A stretch of 9,240 nt of DNA from Gammaproteobacteria bacterium (GCA_016874315.1 VGTX01000030.1:1-9240); one strand, 5' to 3'. Positions 1 to 6,756 are shown, numbered from the stretch's first letter. The notes: generated from the sequence alone by a model not told the origin. Made by a program: numbers and translations.

Positions 1-12
1 CAATATTTTTTT

Positions 13-801
13 ATGAAAAATCCGTCAACCCCTGCTCGGATTGGACAGGATATCCCAGTAGAACTGCAGGCCTTCAATTGGGCCGCGTTTTTGGGGAACT
101 GGCTTTGGGCTATTCATCATGGGATATGGGTGGCCTTTGTGCCCTGTCTCTTGCTTCTTATTGGGGTTATGACTGGATTTCCCCCTCTGATCTGCATTTC
201 GCTTGTTTTCACGATTCTTACACCCTTTGCATTAGGATTGTATGGTAATGCATGGGCTTGGAAAAAGAGAGGTTACTACTCATCTCCTGATATTTTTTTA
301 GAACAGCAGCGGCAATGGAAGAGAAATATATTTATAATATTCGCATCTATTCTTTTCAATGAATGGACTTGGAAAAAGAAATATTACTGGTCATTTCCTG
401 ATATTTTTTTAGAACAACAGCGGCAATGGAGGAGAAATATATTTATAATATTCTTCGCATCTATTGTTGTAATTGTATTTTATTATTTGAATTTTTCATC
501 GATGGTCAAAATACCTATTCAAATTGCTTCAAAAGAAGAAGAGATTGTTCAATATCTGGGTGATAGTATTGTAAAAAGCAAATATTTGGGGAAGATTTCT
601 TGTGAATGGAACGATCGGGGTAAGAGGATTGAATCACACTTTACCGTAAAGGGCACTCGCAATGAGGGAGATCTTCATATGATCATATTTATGAATGATG
701 ACAATATCATTGTAAAAAAGCTTCTTTTGGAAGATCTGGATGGCAATGTTATTTATAATCGTACAAATTTTTACTATCAATATAAAGGCGTTTTTGTCTA
801 A
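13..801 (+). CDS. DUF2628-like membrane protein with internal duplication and Coa1-like C-terminal domain
   Basis: A 262-residue membrane protein of unknown function. Residues 20-100 fit the DUF2628 pattern: an FNWAAFLGNWLW entry, two hydrophobic segments (about 38-54 and 57-77), then NAWAWKK followed by EQQRQW. This last block occurs twice in tandem, at residues 79-113 and 116-151, and both copies end in a hydrophobic NIFIIF stretch. The second copy runs into a convincing membrane segment (about 142-160). The remaining 100 residues are soluble, with the spacing VQYLGDSIV...G.I.......F.VKGT...G, which recalls bacterial Coa1-type (cytochrome oxidase assembly 1) domains; that assignment is tentative. 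The ATG at 13 has no visible Shine-Dalgarno, and the reading frame is open to base 1, so an upstream start outside the window is possible. It converges with the GNAT/SAP operon. The gene is confident, the families moderate, the function unknown. Confidence 0.8.
   Translation: MKNPSTPARIGQDIPVELQAFNWAAFLGNWLWAIHHGIWVAFVPCLLLLIGVMTGFPPLICISLVFTILTPFALGLYGNAWAWKKRGYYSSPDIFLEQQRQWKRNIFIIFASILFNEWTWKKKYYWSFPDIFLEQQRQWRRNIFIIFFASIVVIVFYYLNFSSMVKIPIQIASKEEEIVQYLGDSIVKSKYLGKISCEWNDRGKRIESHFTVKGTRNEGDLHMIIFMNDDNIIVKKLLLEDLDGNVIYNRTNFYYQYKGVFV
247..465 (+). repeat. In-frame tandem duplication inside the DUF2628-like gene
   Basis: Two adjacent copies, 247-351 and 358-465, lie at a 111-bp offset and in the same reading frame. 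Aligned by codon they differ at 10 of 105 bases, plus one extra TTC codon in the second copy. Eight of the ten base differences fall in the first 14 codons, while the following 21 codons differ at only two bases. Seven of the eight changed codons alter the amino acid. The unit encodes N-x-W-x-WKK through QQRQW-x-RNIFIIF, the end of the DUF2628-like part plus the start of a membrane helix. Confidence 0.9.
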
Positions 802-808
802 ATCACGT

Positions 809-831
809 TAACCTCTCACGCAGAGAGGTTA
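809..831. other. Stem-loop between convergent genes
   Basis: A perfect 9-bp stem (TAACCTCTC at 809-817 with GAGAGGTTA at 823-831) encloses a 5-base loop. A second AACCTCTC at 834-841 could pair with the same central arm, giving a mutually exclusive hairpin. It lies just past the stop at 801 and between convergent transcription units, so a role in transcript ending is plausible. Neither strand has a T-tract after the stem, so it is not a canonical intrinsic terminator. Confidence 0.4.
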
Positions 832-1041
832 CCAACCTCTCTCGCTTACTAACTTAAGTACAACCTACTTTTACTGGAAACTCCCACAATCCTCTCCTTC
901 TGATAGCCTCTACTACTTAATTAGCGATATCAAACAAAGAAGATCTATTTGCAATAATTTTAATATTAGTAATTTATAAGTTTTTAAGCGCGATCAAAAT
1001 CTATCAGGATTTTCGCTGAGTCAATAATCACACAATACTCT

Positions 1042-1629
1042 TTAGAGATAATTTTTACAAAAATTATCGACTAATTCCTTATGTTTTGTGCGCTCAAGTT
1101 CCCAGCTAATTAAGATTTCATTGCGGGATGCATTCGGGTTCTCATTTAAATATCTTTTTACAAAATTAATATAAGCCCATTCAGCCTTTGGTGCGCTACC
1201 ATATATTTTTCTAAACTCATATTCTTTACTCCACATATCAGCGAACTCTTGATATGTAGGTGGATTGCCATCCATCCAACGAGTTTCTAACCAATCAATA
1301 CCAAAAGCTGTAAAGTGAAAGTGTTGGCCAATAATCTCTTTGAAGAAAATTCTATTTTTTAGATCGTTTTTATAAGAACCTTTGAGCATTAAAGCATTGC
1401 ATGCCAGCTCATAATCTTGTCGTTTTTTTGCAATTGAAATTACAGGATATTCTTTCAATTCGATTTTCTCACCAGTTTTAAGAAAATGGATTATTCTATT
1501 TATAAGCTCTATTTTTTTGCCTTTGAAAGATAGTGCTATTTTATCGCAACATTGTTTTAGCTCACTCACATAAAGATAGTGCAAGCTATCATGTAATCGA
1601 TTGATCTGATCACTTAAATTAACACTCAT
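1042..1629 (-). CDS. SAP domain / DUF6434-type protein
   Basis: A soluble 195-residue protein. Residues about 18-52 (LYVSELKQ ... KGKKIELINRIIHFLKTG) match the SAP helix-extension-helix pattern, a DNA- or RNA-binding fold. Residues about 91-183 carry the features of the DUF6434 domain often found with SAP: RIFFKEIIG, HFHFTAFGIDWL, a TYQE segment, AEWAYINFVKRYL and a closing SWELER. The likely start is the ATG at 1629, not the in-frame ATG seven codons upstream at 1650. The 1629 ATG overlaps the stop of the upstream GNAT gene as ATGA and has AGGCGG six bases before it (1636-1641). It is the last gene of a three-gene operon. Nucleic-acid binding is inferred from the SAP fold; the cellular role is unknown. 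Confidence 0.85.
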   Translation of the reverse strand: MSVNLSDQINRLHDSLHYLYVSELKQCCDKIALSFKGKKIELINRIIHFLKTGEKIELKEYPVISIAKKRQDYELACNALMLKGSYKNDLKNRIFFKEIIGQHFHFTAFGIDWLETRWMDGNPPTYQEFADMWSKEYEFRKIYGSAPKAEWAYINFVKRYLNENPNASRNEILISWELERTKHKELVDNFCKNYL

Positions 1630-2672
1630 ACGATACCGCCTACAAACCACTCAGATGCAATAGATAGATTTTGTTCGCTTAAAAATCTTCGTTTGAAGCG
1701 ATCGTGCGCCCCACATACCACAAGGATTTGAACTGCACCTTTAAGTTTGGCGGCAGCTTTGGTGCTGTCAATTAAGGCTGCGCCTACAGACTGCCACATT
1801 ATTTCTGATGCCACACAAAAATCATCTATCATTAAGGTCAATCCACCTGGATTATAAACTTCCGGAGCAGGCATGAACTTACCAATAATAAATCCTATCA
1901 CATCCTGCGCATCATTTTCTGCGATAAATATGACATAGTTAGTATCATCGAGTATTTCTGTGAACCAGGTCTTTTGGGCATTATCACCAGCTTGTCCAGC
2001 ATCTCGCCAAAATTGTGGCTGAGCTTTTTCATAAAATTTTCGCTTATTTTTGGAGAATAAAACCATAGCATCTACATCACGTACTAGAGGTGAGCGCATA
2101 CAAAAATTGAGATTGATTTTATTAGAAATGCTGTATTGTGAATCGAACGAAAATATAACTCTTTCGGGACAATATTCATCATAACTGACTTTTTTTATTT
2201 CTTTCTTAAAAGAATGACACACAACTTCACTGATAACTTTTTCCCAGAATTTCAAGGCAGATTTATTATATGGAATAACAGAAACCTCCCATTTTCCTGG
2301 ATGCATTCTCCAAATTTCTTTAGCAACATGAGAGGCAACTCCTCGCCCTTGAAATTTAGCGATAATAAAGAACTCACCAACATTCCAATCAGCATCAGGA
2401 TCTTCGGTGGCTTGATTCAAAAGAACAAATCCTGCGATTTCATCGTGTACCTTTACCAAATAGACTTTTCTTGACGACTCTTCAAAATAATTTTTAAAAT
2501 CAAAACCTTCATACAAACCATTTTTAGGGATTGCCCAATCGGATGAAATGAAACCGCAGTCTCGTGATAAATCATAAAAATAAAAACGAGCCATATTTTG
2601 AATACAAGAGTAATCATCGAGCGCTGCAGCTATGATAGAAATGTTTGATGCAACTTCTTTACTATTCATCAT
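1626..2672 (-). CDS. Protein with two tandem GNAT acetyltransferase domains
   Basis: A 348-residue cytoplasmic protein made of two GNAT-like domains, about twice the usual size of the family. Domain 1 (about 12-178) has the acetyl-CoA pyrophosphate loop KFQGRGVAS at 106-114, preceded by VGEFFI, and the motif-B stretch PYNKSALKFWEKV at 134-146. Domain 2 (about 187-348) has MIDDFCVAS at 281-289, a QSVGAA loop (QxxGxA) at 294-299, and a C-terminal HDRFKRRFL...ASEWFVG segment typical of GNATs. The substrates cannot be read from the sequence. The first ATG (2672) overlaps the upstream stop as ATGA. A second ATG follows at 2669, and AAGGA at 2677-2681 is better spaced for that one, so the N-terminus could be one residue shorter. 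It is the middle gene of the operon. Confidence 0.85.
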   Translation of the reverse strand: MMNSKEVASNISIIAAALDDYSCIQNMARFYFYDLSRDCGFISSDWAIPKNGLYEGFDFKNYFEESSRKVYLVKVHDEIAGFVLLNQATEDPDADWNVGEFFIIAKFQGRGVASHVAKEIWRMHPGKWEVSVIPYNKSALKFWEKVISEVVCHSFKKEIKKVSYDEYCPERVIFSFDSQYSISNKINLNFCMRSPLVRDVDAMVLFSKNKRKFYEKAQPQFWRDAGQAGDNAQKTWFTEILDDTNYVIFIAENDAQDVIGFIIGKFMPAPEVYNPGGLTLMIDDFCVASEIMWQSVGAALIDSTKAAAKLKGAVQILVVCGAHDRFKRRFLSEQNLSIASEWFVGGIV

Positions 2673-3139
2673 GACTTCCTTAAGTATAATTTCATGCCTT
2701 CATGGCTGGACTCAAAGCCAAGCTTTTCATAGAAATGTTTTGCTTTCGGTCTTTTTTTATTTGTTGTGAGCTGAATAATAGACGCATCATGATCGAGTGC
2801 ATATTGAATCGCTTGCTCAAACATCCAGGTTCCTATTTGCTGCCCTCGATATTTTTCAGCCACTCTTACGGCCTCTATTTGCATTCGTGTGCTTCCTATA
2901 AAAGTCAGTGATGGCATAATTGTTAAGTGGCAAGTACCTACAATCTCGACTTGATTTTCTATAACCATTAAATATTGATTTAGATCAGCATCTATTTTAT
3001 GAAATGCTTTGATATATTTTTCATCGAGCACATTTGAGCTTGATTCTCGCATTTGACCAAGTTCATCTTCTAGAAGCAGCTCAATCAACCGTGGTAAATC
3101 ATGTAAGGTGGCTTTTCGGTGAGAAAGTATAGTTTTCAT
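2669..3139 (-). CDS. GNAT family N-acetyltransferase
   Basis: A compact 156-residue single-domain GNAT, expected to transfer an acetyl group from acetyl-CoA to an unidentified amine. Visible motifs are the N-terminal beta strand and helix HRKATLHDLPRLIELL, the core strand MQIEAVRV (86-93), the acetyl-CoA loop KYRGQQIGTWMF (96-107), and the motif-B segment AKHFYEKLGF (133-142). The start chosen is the ATG at 3139; the TTG just before it at 3142 is in frame but has no better ribosome site, and neither has a clear Shine-Dalgarno. This is the promoter-proximal gene of the three-gene minus-strand operon, and its stop overlaps the next start. Family assignment is firm, substrate unknown. Confidence 0.88.
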   Translation of the reverse strand: MKTILSHRKATLHDLPRLIELLLEDELGQMRESSSNVLDEKYIKAFHKIDADLNQYLMVIENQVEIVGTCHLTIMPSLTFIGSTRMQIEAVRVAEKYRGQQIGTWMFEQAIQYALDHDASIIQLTTNKKRPKAKHFYEKLGFESSHEGMKLYLRKS

Positions 3140-3173
3140 CAAAAGATCTATTCTGTATAAAATGATTCATATA

Positions 3174-3202
3174 AAGATATGTGTTTTGAGAGAGAAAATC
3201 AA
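3174..3202 (-). promoter_or_regulatory. Possible sigma70-type promoter for the GNAT/SAP operon
   Basis: On the minus strand, TTGATT (3197-3202) is separated by 17 bases from TATCTT (3174-3179). This puts transcription start near 3167, about 28 bases before the ATG at 3139. Both boxes deviate from consensus (-10 by two bases), so this is only a candidate. Confidence 0.33.
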
Positions 3203-3334
3203 AAAAAATTAATCCCACGAACAATTACCTCCATTCAATCAAAGCAGTCGTTAAGAGTAGCAGCTCAGTGAGACAGCAAAGTCAAAACCCTTCCACAGCC
3301 AAAGACTCAAAAAGCTGAATGATGATCGTAGAAG

Positions 3335-4528
3335 TTATTCGAAAAAGAAATCTTTTGCAAAAACGAAAAACTCTTTCAACCCATAACAAAATATTTTCGC
3401 ATCAAGATTATAATGAATGCCCTTTGGAGTAATGACATATAAATGATCGAGTTGCAAATCATCTACGGATGCTCGCATCGATCTGGTTAAACTTGCGACA
3501 TCGGAGTATTTAAATTCAAATCCTATTTTCTTCCCCTGAATCATTAACAATAAATCAAGTTCAGCACCGTGCTCTGTTCTCCAAAAATAACAATTTTCAT
3601 CACGCACCTCTAAAAAACGTATAATTTCTTCGAGTGCGTAACCTTCCCATAACGCCCCTAATTTTGGATGTCCAATCAGACTGCGTTCTGTCATATCCAG
3701 AAGATGCATACATACTCCACTATCTCTGATATAGACTTTGGGAGATTTAATTTGACGTTTAGTTATATTTTGGTGAAAAGGCCGTAAAATCCTCACCACA
3801 AAAGTGCCTGCAAGCAATTCAATATATTTTTTAACGGTAGTATGACTAATTCCGACTTGGCCACCTATTTCTGTATAACTCACTAACTGTCCATGGTAGT
3901 GCGCTAATAGAAACCATAAATGCCTCATATGTCCGTGATTAATATTGAATCCTAGGCACCCCAAATCTCGCTCAATAAAAGTTTGAATAAAGCTTTCTAA
4001 CCAAAAATGCGCTAATTTAAAATCGTTTTGAAGAAAAGCTTTTGGAAATCCTCCAAAAGTAAAGTGTCGATCTATTTTTGGATACTGATCTATCACCTCG
4101 GTCAATGTAAATGGAGTAAGTTCTAAATAGGAAATACGTCCAGCAAGACTTTCTGATGATTGCTGAATTAAGTCTCTATGTGCACTACCGAGTATTAAGA
4201 TCTTTTTTTGATAATGATCGACAAGATACCTTAATGTTACAAATAAATTTGGTACTCTTTGAATTTCATCCAGAATAATCAAACCATCTAGTTCTTCTAG
4301 TGTTAGGAGTGGATTTTCTTGCAATATTTTTGCGTGACGATGATTTTCAAGATCAAAATGGTGAAAGAGAGAGGCTTGGTTTTTAGCAAAAGCAAGAGCC
4401 AAGCTTGTTTTACCACATTGACGTGGCCCCAAAATCGCACAAATAGGATTTACTTGAAAGCATTTTTTAATTTTTTCTATATATGCATGCCTCTGAATCA
4501 CCAAAGAACCGCGTAAATTGAAATTCAT
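3335..4528 (-). CDS. AAA-type ATPase with DUF4143 C-terminal domain (copy 1)
   Basis: A 397-residue P-loop ATPase of the widespread AAA_14/DUF4143 family, whose physiological role is generally unknown. In order: Walker A GPRQCGKT (34-41), Walker B LIILDE (83-88) followed by IQRVP, a sensor-like LGSAH (113-117), SLAGR (127-131), GGFP (159-162), FIERD (184-188), a winged-helix-like segment YTEIGGQVGISHTTVKKYIELL (about 218-239), then KSPKVYIRDSG (261-271). The C-terminus has a PD-(D/E)xK-like series: E295 in WEGYALEE, D325 in AELDLL, and E338/K340 in FEFK. The ATG at 4528 is fixed by an in-frame TAA shortly upstream. It has no Shine-Dalgarno, and the predicted transcription start falls on the ATG, so the mRNA may be leaderless. 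A large dyad overlaps the start. It is divergent from the YheO-like gene. Confidence 0.9.
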   Translation of the reverse strand: MNFNLRGSLVIQRHAYIEKIKKCFQVNPICAILGPRQCGKTSLALAFAKNQASLFHHFDLENHRHAKILQENPLLTLEELDGLIILDEIQRVPNLFVTLRYLVDHYQKKILILGSAHRDLIQQSSESLAGRISYLELTPFTLTEVIDQYPKIDRHFTFGGFPKAFLQNDFKLAHFWLESFIQTFIERDLGCLGFNINHGHMRHLWFLLAHYHGQLVSYTEIGGQVGISHTTVKKYIELLAGTFVVRILRPFHQNITKRQIKSPKVYIRDSGVCMHLLDMTERSLIGHPKLGALWEGYALEEIIRFLEVRDENCYFWRTEHGAELDLLLMIQGKKIGFEFKYSDVASLTRSMRASVDDLQLDHLYVITPKGIHYNLDAKIFCYGLKEFFVFAKDFFFE

Positions 4529-4543
4529 ATTTTAAATTTACGC
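4511..4543. promoter_or_regulatory. 33-bp dyad centred on the ATPase start codon (putative operator)
   Basis: GCGTAAATT (4511-4519) and AATTTACGC (4535-4543) form perfect 9-bp inverted arms. Inside them, positions continue to match symmetrically, giving 13 paired positions out of 16 per half. The ATG of the DUF4143 ATPase (4526-4528) sits at the centre, and the outer arm contains the predicted -10 box. The position suggests a repressor site; a hairpin in the mRNA is an alternative if transcription starts further upstream. Confidence 0.55.
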
Positions 4544-4564
4544 CATTCAAATCCATTTTGTCAA
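4535..4564 (-). promoter_or_regulatory. Promoter of DUF4143 ATPase copy 1
   Basis: On the minus strand there is a perfect -35 box TTGACA (4559-4564), an 18-base spacer, and a -10-like TAAATT (4535-4540). Transcription would begin at about 4528, which is the A of the start codon and implies a leaderless mRNA. The -10 box lies in one arm of the 33-bp dyad, so a protein bound there would block initiation. Confidence 0.5.
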
Positions 4565-4793
4565 TTTAATGATTTTGCTACATAATTCAAATACCTCAGC
4601 ATACGGTTTGTTAGGATGCGGTAGCGATATAATGGTCTAGCCGCTAACATATTCAAAAACCCATATATCAAAGAAAGACTGTGTCCATTTCATTTTCTAA
4701 AGTGGCATTGTTTTATTCCTACCCAAATTTCGCATTTAAAAGTTGATTACATAGAGTCACCGAAATAATTTAGACTAACGAGTCTCGTAAACA

Positions 4794-4821
4794 TTTACAT
4801 ATGTACTATAAAGTGTATAAT
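4794..4821 (+). promoter_or_regulatory. Sigma70-type promoter of the YheO-like/aminotransferase operon
   Basis: TTTACA (4794-4799, one mismatch to consensus) is followed after 16 bases by a perfect TATAAT (4816-4821). Transcription would start near 4828, only about seven bases before the ATG at 4835. The 10-bp palindrome TACATATGTA (4796-4805) overlaps the -35 box and spacer, a natural place for a regulator to bind. Confidence 0.6.
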
Positions 4822-4834
4822 AATTGATATAGAA

Positions 4835-5410
4835 ATGAACCTCTCAAATTACATCCGAATATGCGATGCTATTGTGCAATTGATAGAGCCTTTAGCCGAA
4901 GTTGTTATTCATGACCTTGATAAGAATATAATCAAATATATCAATGGAAATTTGTCTAAACGAAAAACGGGCGACGCAAGTTTACTTGATATCACTAGCC
5001 TCAATAACATAGAAAAAATAGTCTATCCAAAAGTTAATTTTGATGGCAGACTCGTCAAATCTATCTCAGTATTACTTGAAGAAAAATATCTTCTTTGTAT
5101 TAATTGTGATGTCTCCATCTTCAATAAAATGCAAGAAATCAGCAATGTATTATTACAAATGGGTAATCCGCCTGAATCACTTTTTACCAATGATTGGCAA
5201 GAAAAATTGCATGTCACCATTCATTCTTATTTAGAAAATCATCATTTATTATTCGATCAACTCTCTTTCAGCGATAAGAAAAAACTATCGAAACATTTAT
5301 TCGATCTGGGCGCATTCCAGGAAAAAAATGCCGCAGACTATATCGCGAAAATTCTGCAATTAGGTAGGGCAACAATTTTCAAATATTTAAAAGAATGGAG
5401 AAACCAATGA
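4835..5410 (+). CDS. YheO-like PAS/HTH (DauR-type) transcriptional regulator
   Basis: A 191-residue predicted transcription factor. Residues about 4-110 match the YheO-like PAS domain, with the signature LIEPLAEVVIHDLDKNIIKYINGN (17-39) followed by LSKRKTGDAS, the usual HDL...I.NG..S.R..GD pattern. Residues about 147-188 match the HTH_22 helix-turn-helix of DauR-type regulators: KKKLSKHLFDLGAF, then KNAADYIAKILQLGRATIFKYLKEW. The length is slightly below the 200-240 residues usual for the family. The leader is very short with no Shine-Dalgarno, so initiation may be leaderless-like. Its stop codon overlaps the aminotransferase start (ATGA), so it probably controls its own operon. In Pseudomonas, DauR represses D-arginine catabolism genes; the effector here cannot be read from sequence. 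Confidence 0.85.
   Translation: MNLSNYIRICDAIVQLIEPLAEVVIHDLDKNIIKYINGNLSKRKTGDASLLDITSLNNIEKIVYPKVNFDGRLVKSISVLLEEKYLLCINCDVSIFNKMQEISNVLLQMGNPPESLFTNDWQEKLHVTIHSYLENHHLLFDQLSFSDKKKLSKHLFDLGAFQEKNAADYIAKILQLGRATIFKYLKEWRNQ
5397..5400 (+). promoter_or_regulatory. Ribosome binding site deciding the aminotransferase start
   Basis: GGAG lies inside the last codons of the regulator gene, six bases before the ATG at 5407. It supports 5407 over the in-frame ATG at 5395, which overlaps this GGAG itself. Confidence 0.65.
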
Positions 5411-6513
5411 ACGTTTTTAAATTAGAAGAATACCTTACGAAATATGAATTTTCGTCTCAATATTTATTATGCTGCTCGGATGCTGAGAGCTTCAAGATGT
5501 CAACAATCATAGAGATGGCCACAGCAGAAGAACATAAAATGTGGGATAATTTATCTTTACAATATACAGAGCCCTATGGACATCCATTACTGAGACAAAA
5601 AATCTCTGAACTATACCCAGGCCTATCATATGAGAACATATTATGCTTTGCAGGCGCTGAAGAGGGGATCTTTTGCGCTTTGAGCTGTTTAATTCAAAAG
5701 AATGACCACGTCATTACGCTCACTCCGTGTTATCAATCACTCCTAGAAATTCCGAAATCTAAGAGTGCTGATGTAACAGAAATAGAGCTACAAGAAGAAA
5801 ATAATTGGCAAATCGATCTAGATTTGATTAGAAAAGCGATAAAACCTAACACAAAGTGTATTGTTATCAATTTTCCGCACAACCCTACAGGACAGATTAT
5901 TGAAGAAAATCAATTAAAAAGCCTAATAGAGCTTTGCGAGCATCATGATATTTGGCTTTTTTCTGATGAAGTTTATAGGCTACTCGGACCTTCAAAAAAC
6001 GAAGGCACTACTCCTGCCGCATGTCTTTGGAGTAAAGGCTTATCTCTAGGGGTTATGAGCAAATCCTTTGGCATGCCTGGATTGCGTATTGGTTGGATTG
6101 CTTGTCAAAATAAGACTATGCTTCATCAAATGAAGCTTATGAAAGATTATCTCTCAATATGCAATAGCGCACCTTCTGAAATACTTTCCCTTATTGCTTT
6201 GACACATAGAGAAGAAATATTAAAACGGAATAATAAAATTGTTTCTGATAATCTGAAAATTCTCGATCAATTTTTCTTAGAATATCATCATCTTTTTGAA
6301 TGGGTGCGCCCAAAGGGCGGTTGTGTTGGCTTTGTAAAATATAAAAGCCCTGAGTCTGTTGACTCTTTTTGCGATCGACTTTTGAAGAAAAAAAATGTAC
6401 TTTTACTGCCTGCATCCGTATATGACTATCATGGCAATCATTTCCGCATAGGTTTCGGTCGAAAAAACATGCCAGAATGTCTCGATCGGTTAAAAGAATT
6501 TTTGAATGATTAA
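5407..6513 (+). CDS. PLP-dependent class I/II aminotransferase
   Basis: A 368-residue fold-type I, pyridoxal-phosphate enzyme with the full set of aspartate-aminotransferase-superfamily motifs: YTEPYGHPLLR near 53-63, the cofactor-loop AGAEEG (82-87), NFPHNPTG (155-162), DEVY (187-190, cofactor-ring Asp and Tyr), SKSFGMPGLRIGW (218-230) with the Schiff-base lysine at 219 and phosphate-binding Arg227, and FRIGFGR (346-352) with the substrate-carboxylate arginine. All catalytic residues are present, so it should be active; the amino-acid substrate cannot be assigned. The start at 5407 gives a 4-base ATGA overlap with the regulator stop and a well-spaced GGAG. An upstream ATG at 5395 would add only four residues. 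The gene is translationally coupled to the YheO-like regulator, which suggests dedicated control by an amino-acid-type signal. Confidence 0.92.
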   Translation: MNVFKLEEYLTKYEFSSQYLLCCSDAESFKMSTIIEMATAEEHKMWDNLSLQYTEPYGHPLLRQKISELYPGLSYENILCFAGAEEGIFCALSCLIQKNDHVITLTPCYQSLLEIPKSKSADVTEIELQEENNWQIDLDLIRKAIKPNTKCIVINFPHNPTGQIIEENQLKSLIELCEHHDIWLFSDEVYRLLGPSKNEGTTPAACLWSKGLSLGVMSKSFGMPGLRIGWIACQNKTMLHQMKLMKDYLSICNSAPSEILSLIALTHREEILKRNNKIVSDNLKILDQFFLEYHHLFEWVRPKGGCVGFVKYKSPESVDSFCDRLLKKKNVLLLPASVYDYHGNHFRIGFGRKNMPECLDRLKEFLND

Positions 6514-6756
6514 ACACTCTAATCCAAATGAAATTTATAAAAATAAATAAGTCTTACAGTATGCGGCGGCGGATATTAGAAATGAATCCTCCAACGCCTA
6601 TTGATATTGTTTTTAATAAAAAAACTTATGCTAAATCTTAAAATACCCCTCATTTTAACACCGTTACATCATTTTTTGACCTTTAACTCTAAAGTTGTGA
6701 TTTGGTTTTTGAAAAAATCCATGTATAGCAACTCATTGATTTGAAATATCTTTCAA

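Larger units (their letters stand above)
4529..4834. other. Divergent intergenic region, 306 bp
   Basis: This AT-rich spacer separates two divergent genes and holds a promoter for each, described separately. It also contains a GC-richer imperfect hairpin (GCGGTAG at 4618-4624 against CTAGCCGC at 4637-4644), small palindromes at 4778-4788 and 4796-4805, and the AGACT/AGTCT repeat at 4772-4785. I see no RNA gene and no convincing small ORF in it. Confidence 0.7.

Noticed and set aside
990..1016. Imperfect hairpin downstream of the SAP gene (GCG plus AAAATC paired with GATTTT plus CGC)
   Set aside because: It has a three-base bulge and no T-tract on the minus strand, so terminator function is not supported.
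2214..2911. Plus-strand ORFs of 86 and 69 codons (2214-2474 and 2702-2911)
   Set aside because: They lie antisense within well-supported GNAT genes and their products show no domain pattern.
4319..4516. Plus-strand ORF of 65 codons
   Set aside because: It is antisense to the Walker A region of the DUF4143 ATPase, where the coding strand is unambiguous.
4618..4644. GC-richer fold in the divergent intergenic region, considered as a tRNA or small RNA
   Set aside because: It is one imperfect hairpin without cloverleaf arms, a T-loop consensus, or its own promoter and terminator.
5023..5234. Short ORFs on both strands inside the YheO-like gene (5023-5220 minus, 5040-5234 plus)
   Set aside because: They lie wholly within the PAS-domain coding sequence and have no motifs of their own.
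6191..6517. Minus-strand ORF of 108 codons
   Set aside because: It is a shadow of the aminotransferase C-terminal region, whose catalytic motifs fix the plus strand as coding.
6528..6641. A 37-codon ORF with a basic MRRRILEM stretch downstream of the aminotransferase
   Set aside because: It has no Shine-Dalgarno, no recognisable family, and overlaps AT-rich low-complexity sequence. It may be a degraded fragment, but nothing supports it as a gene.
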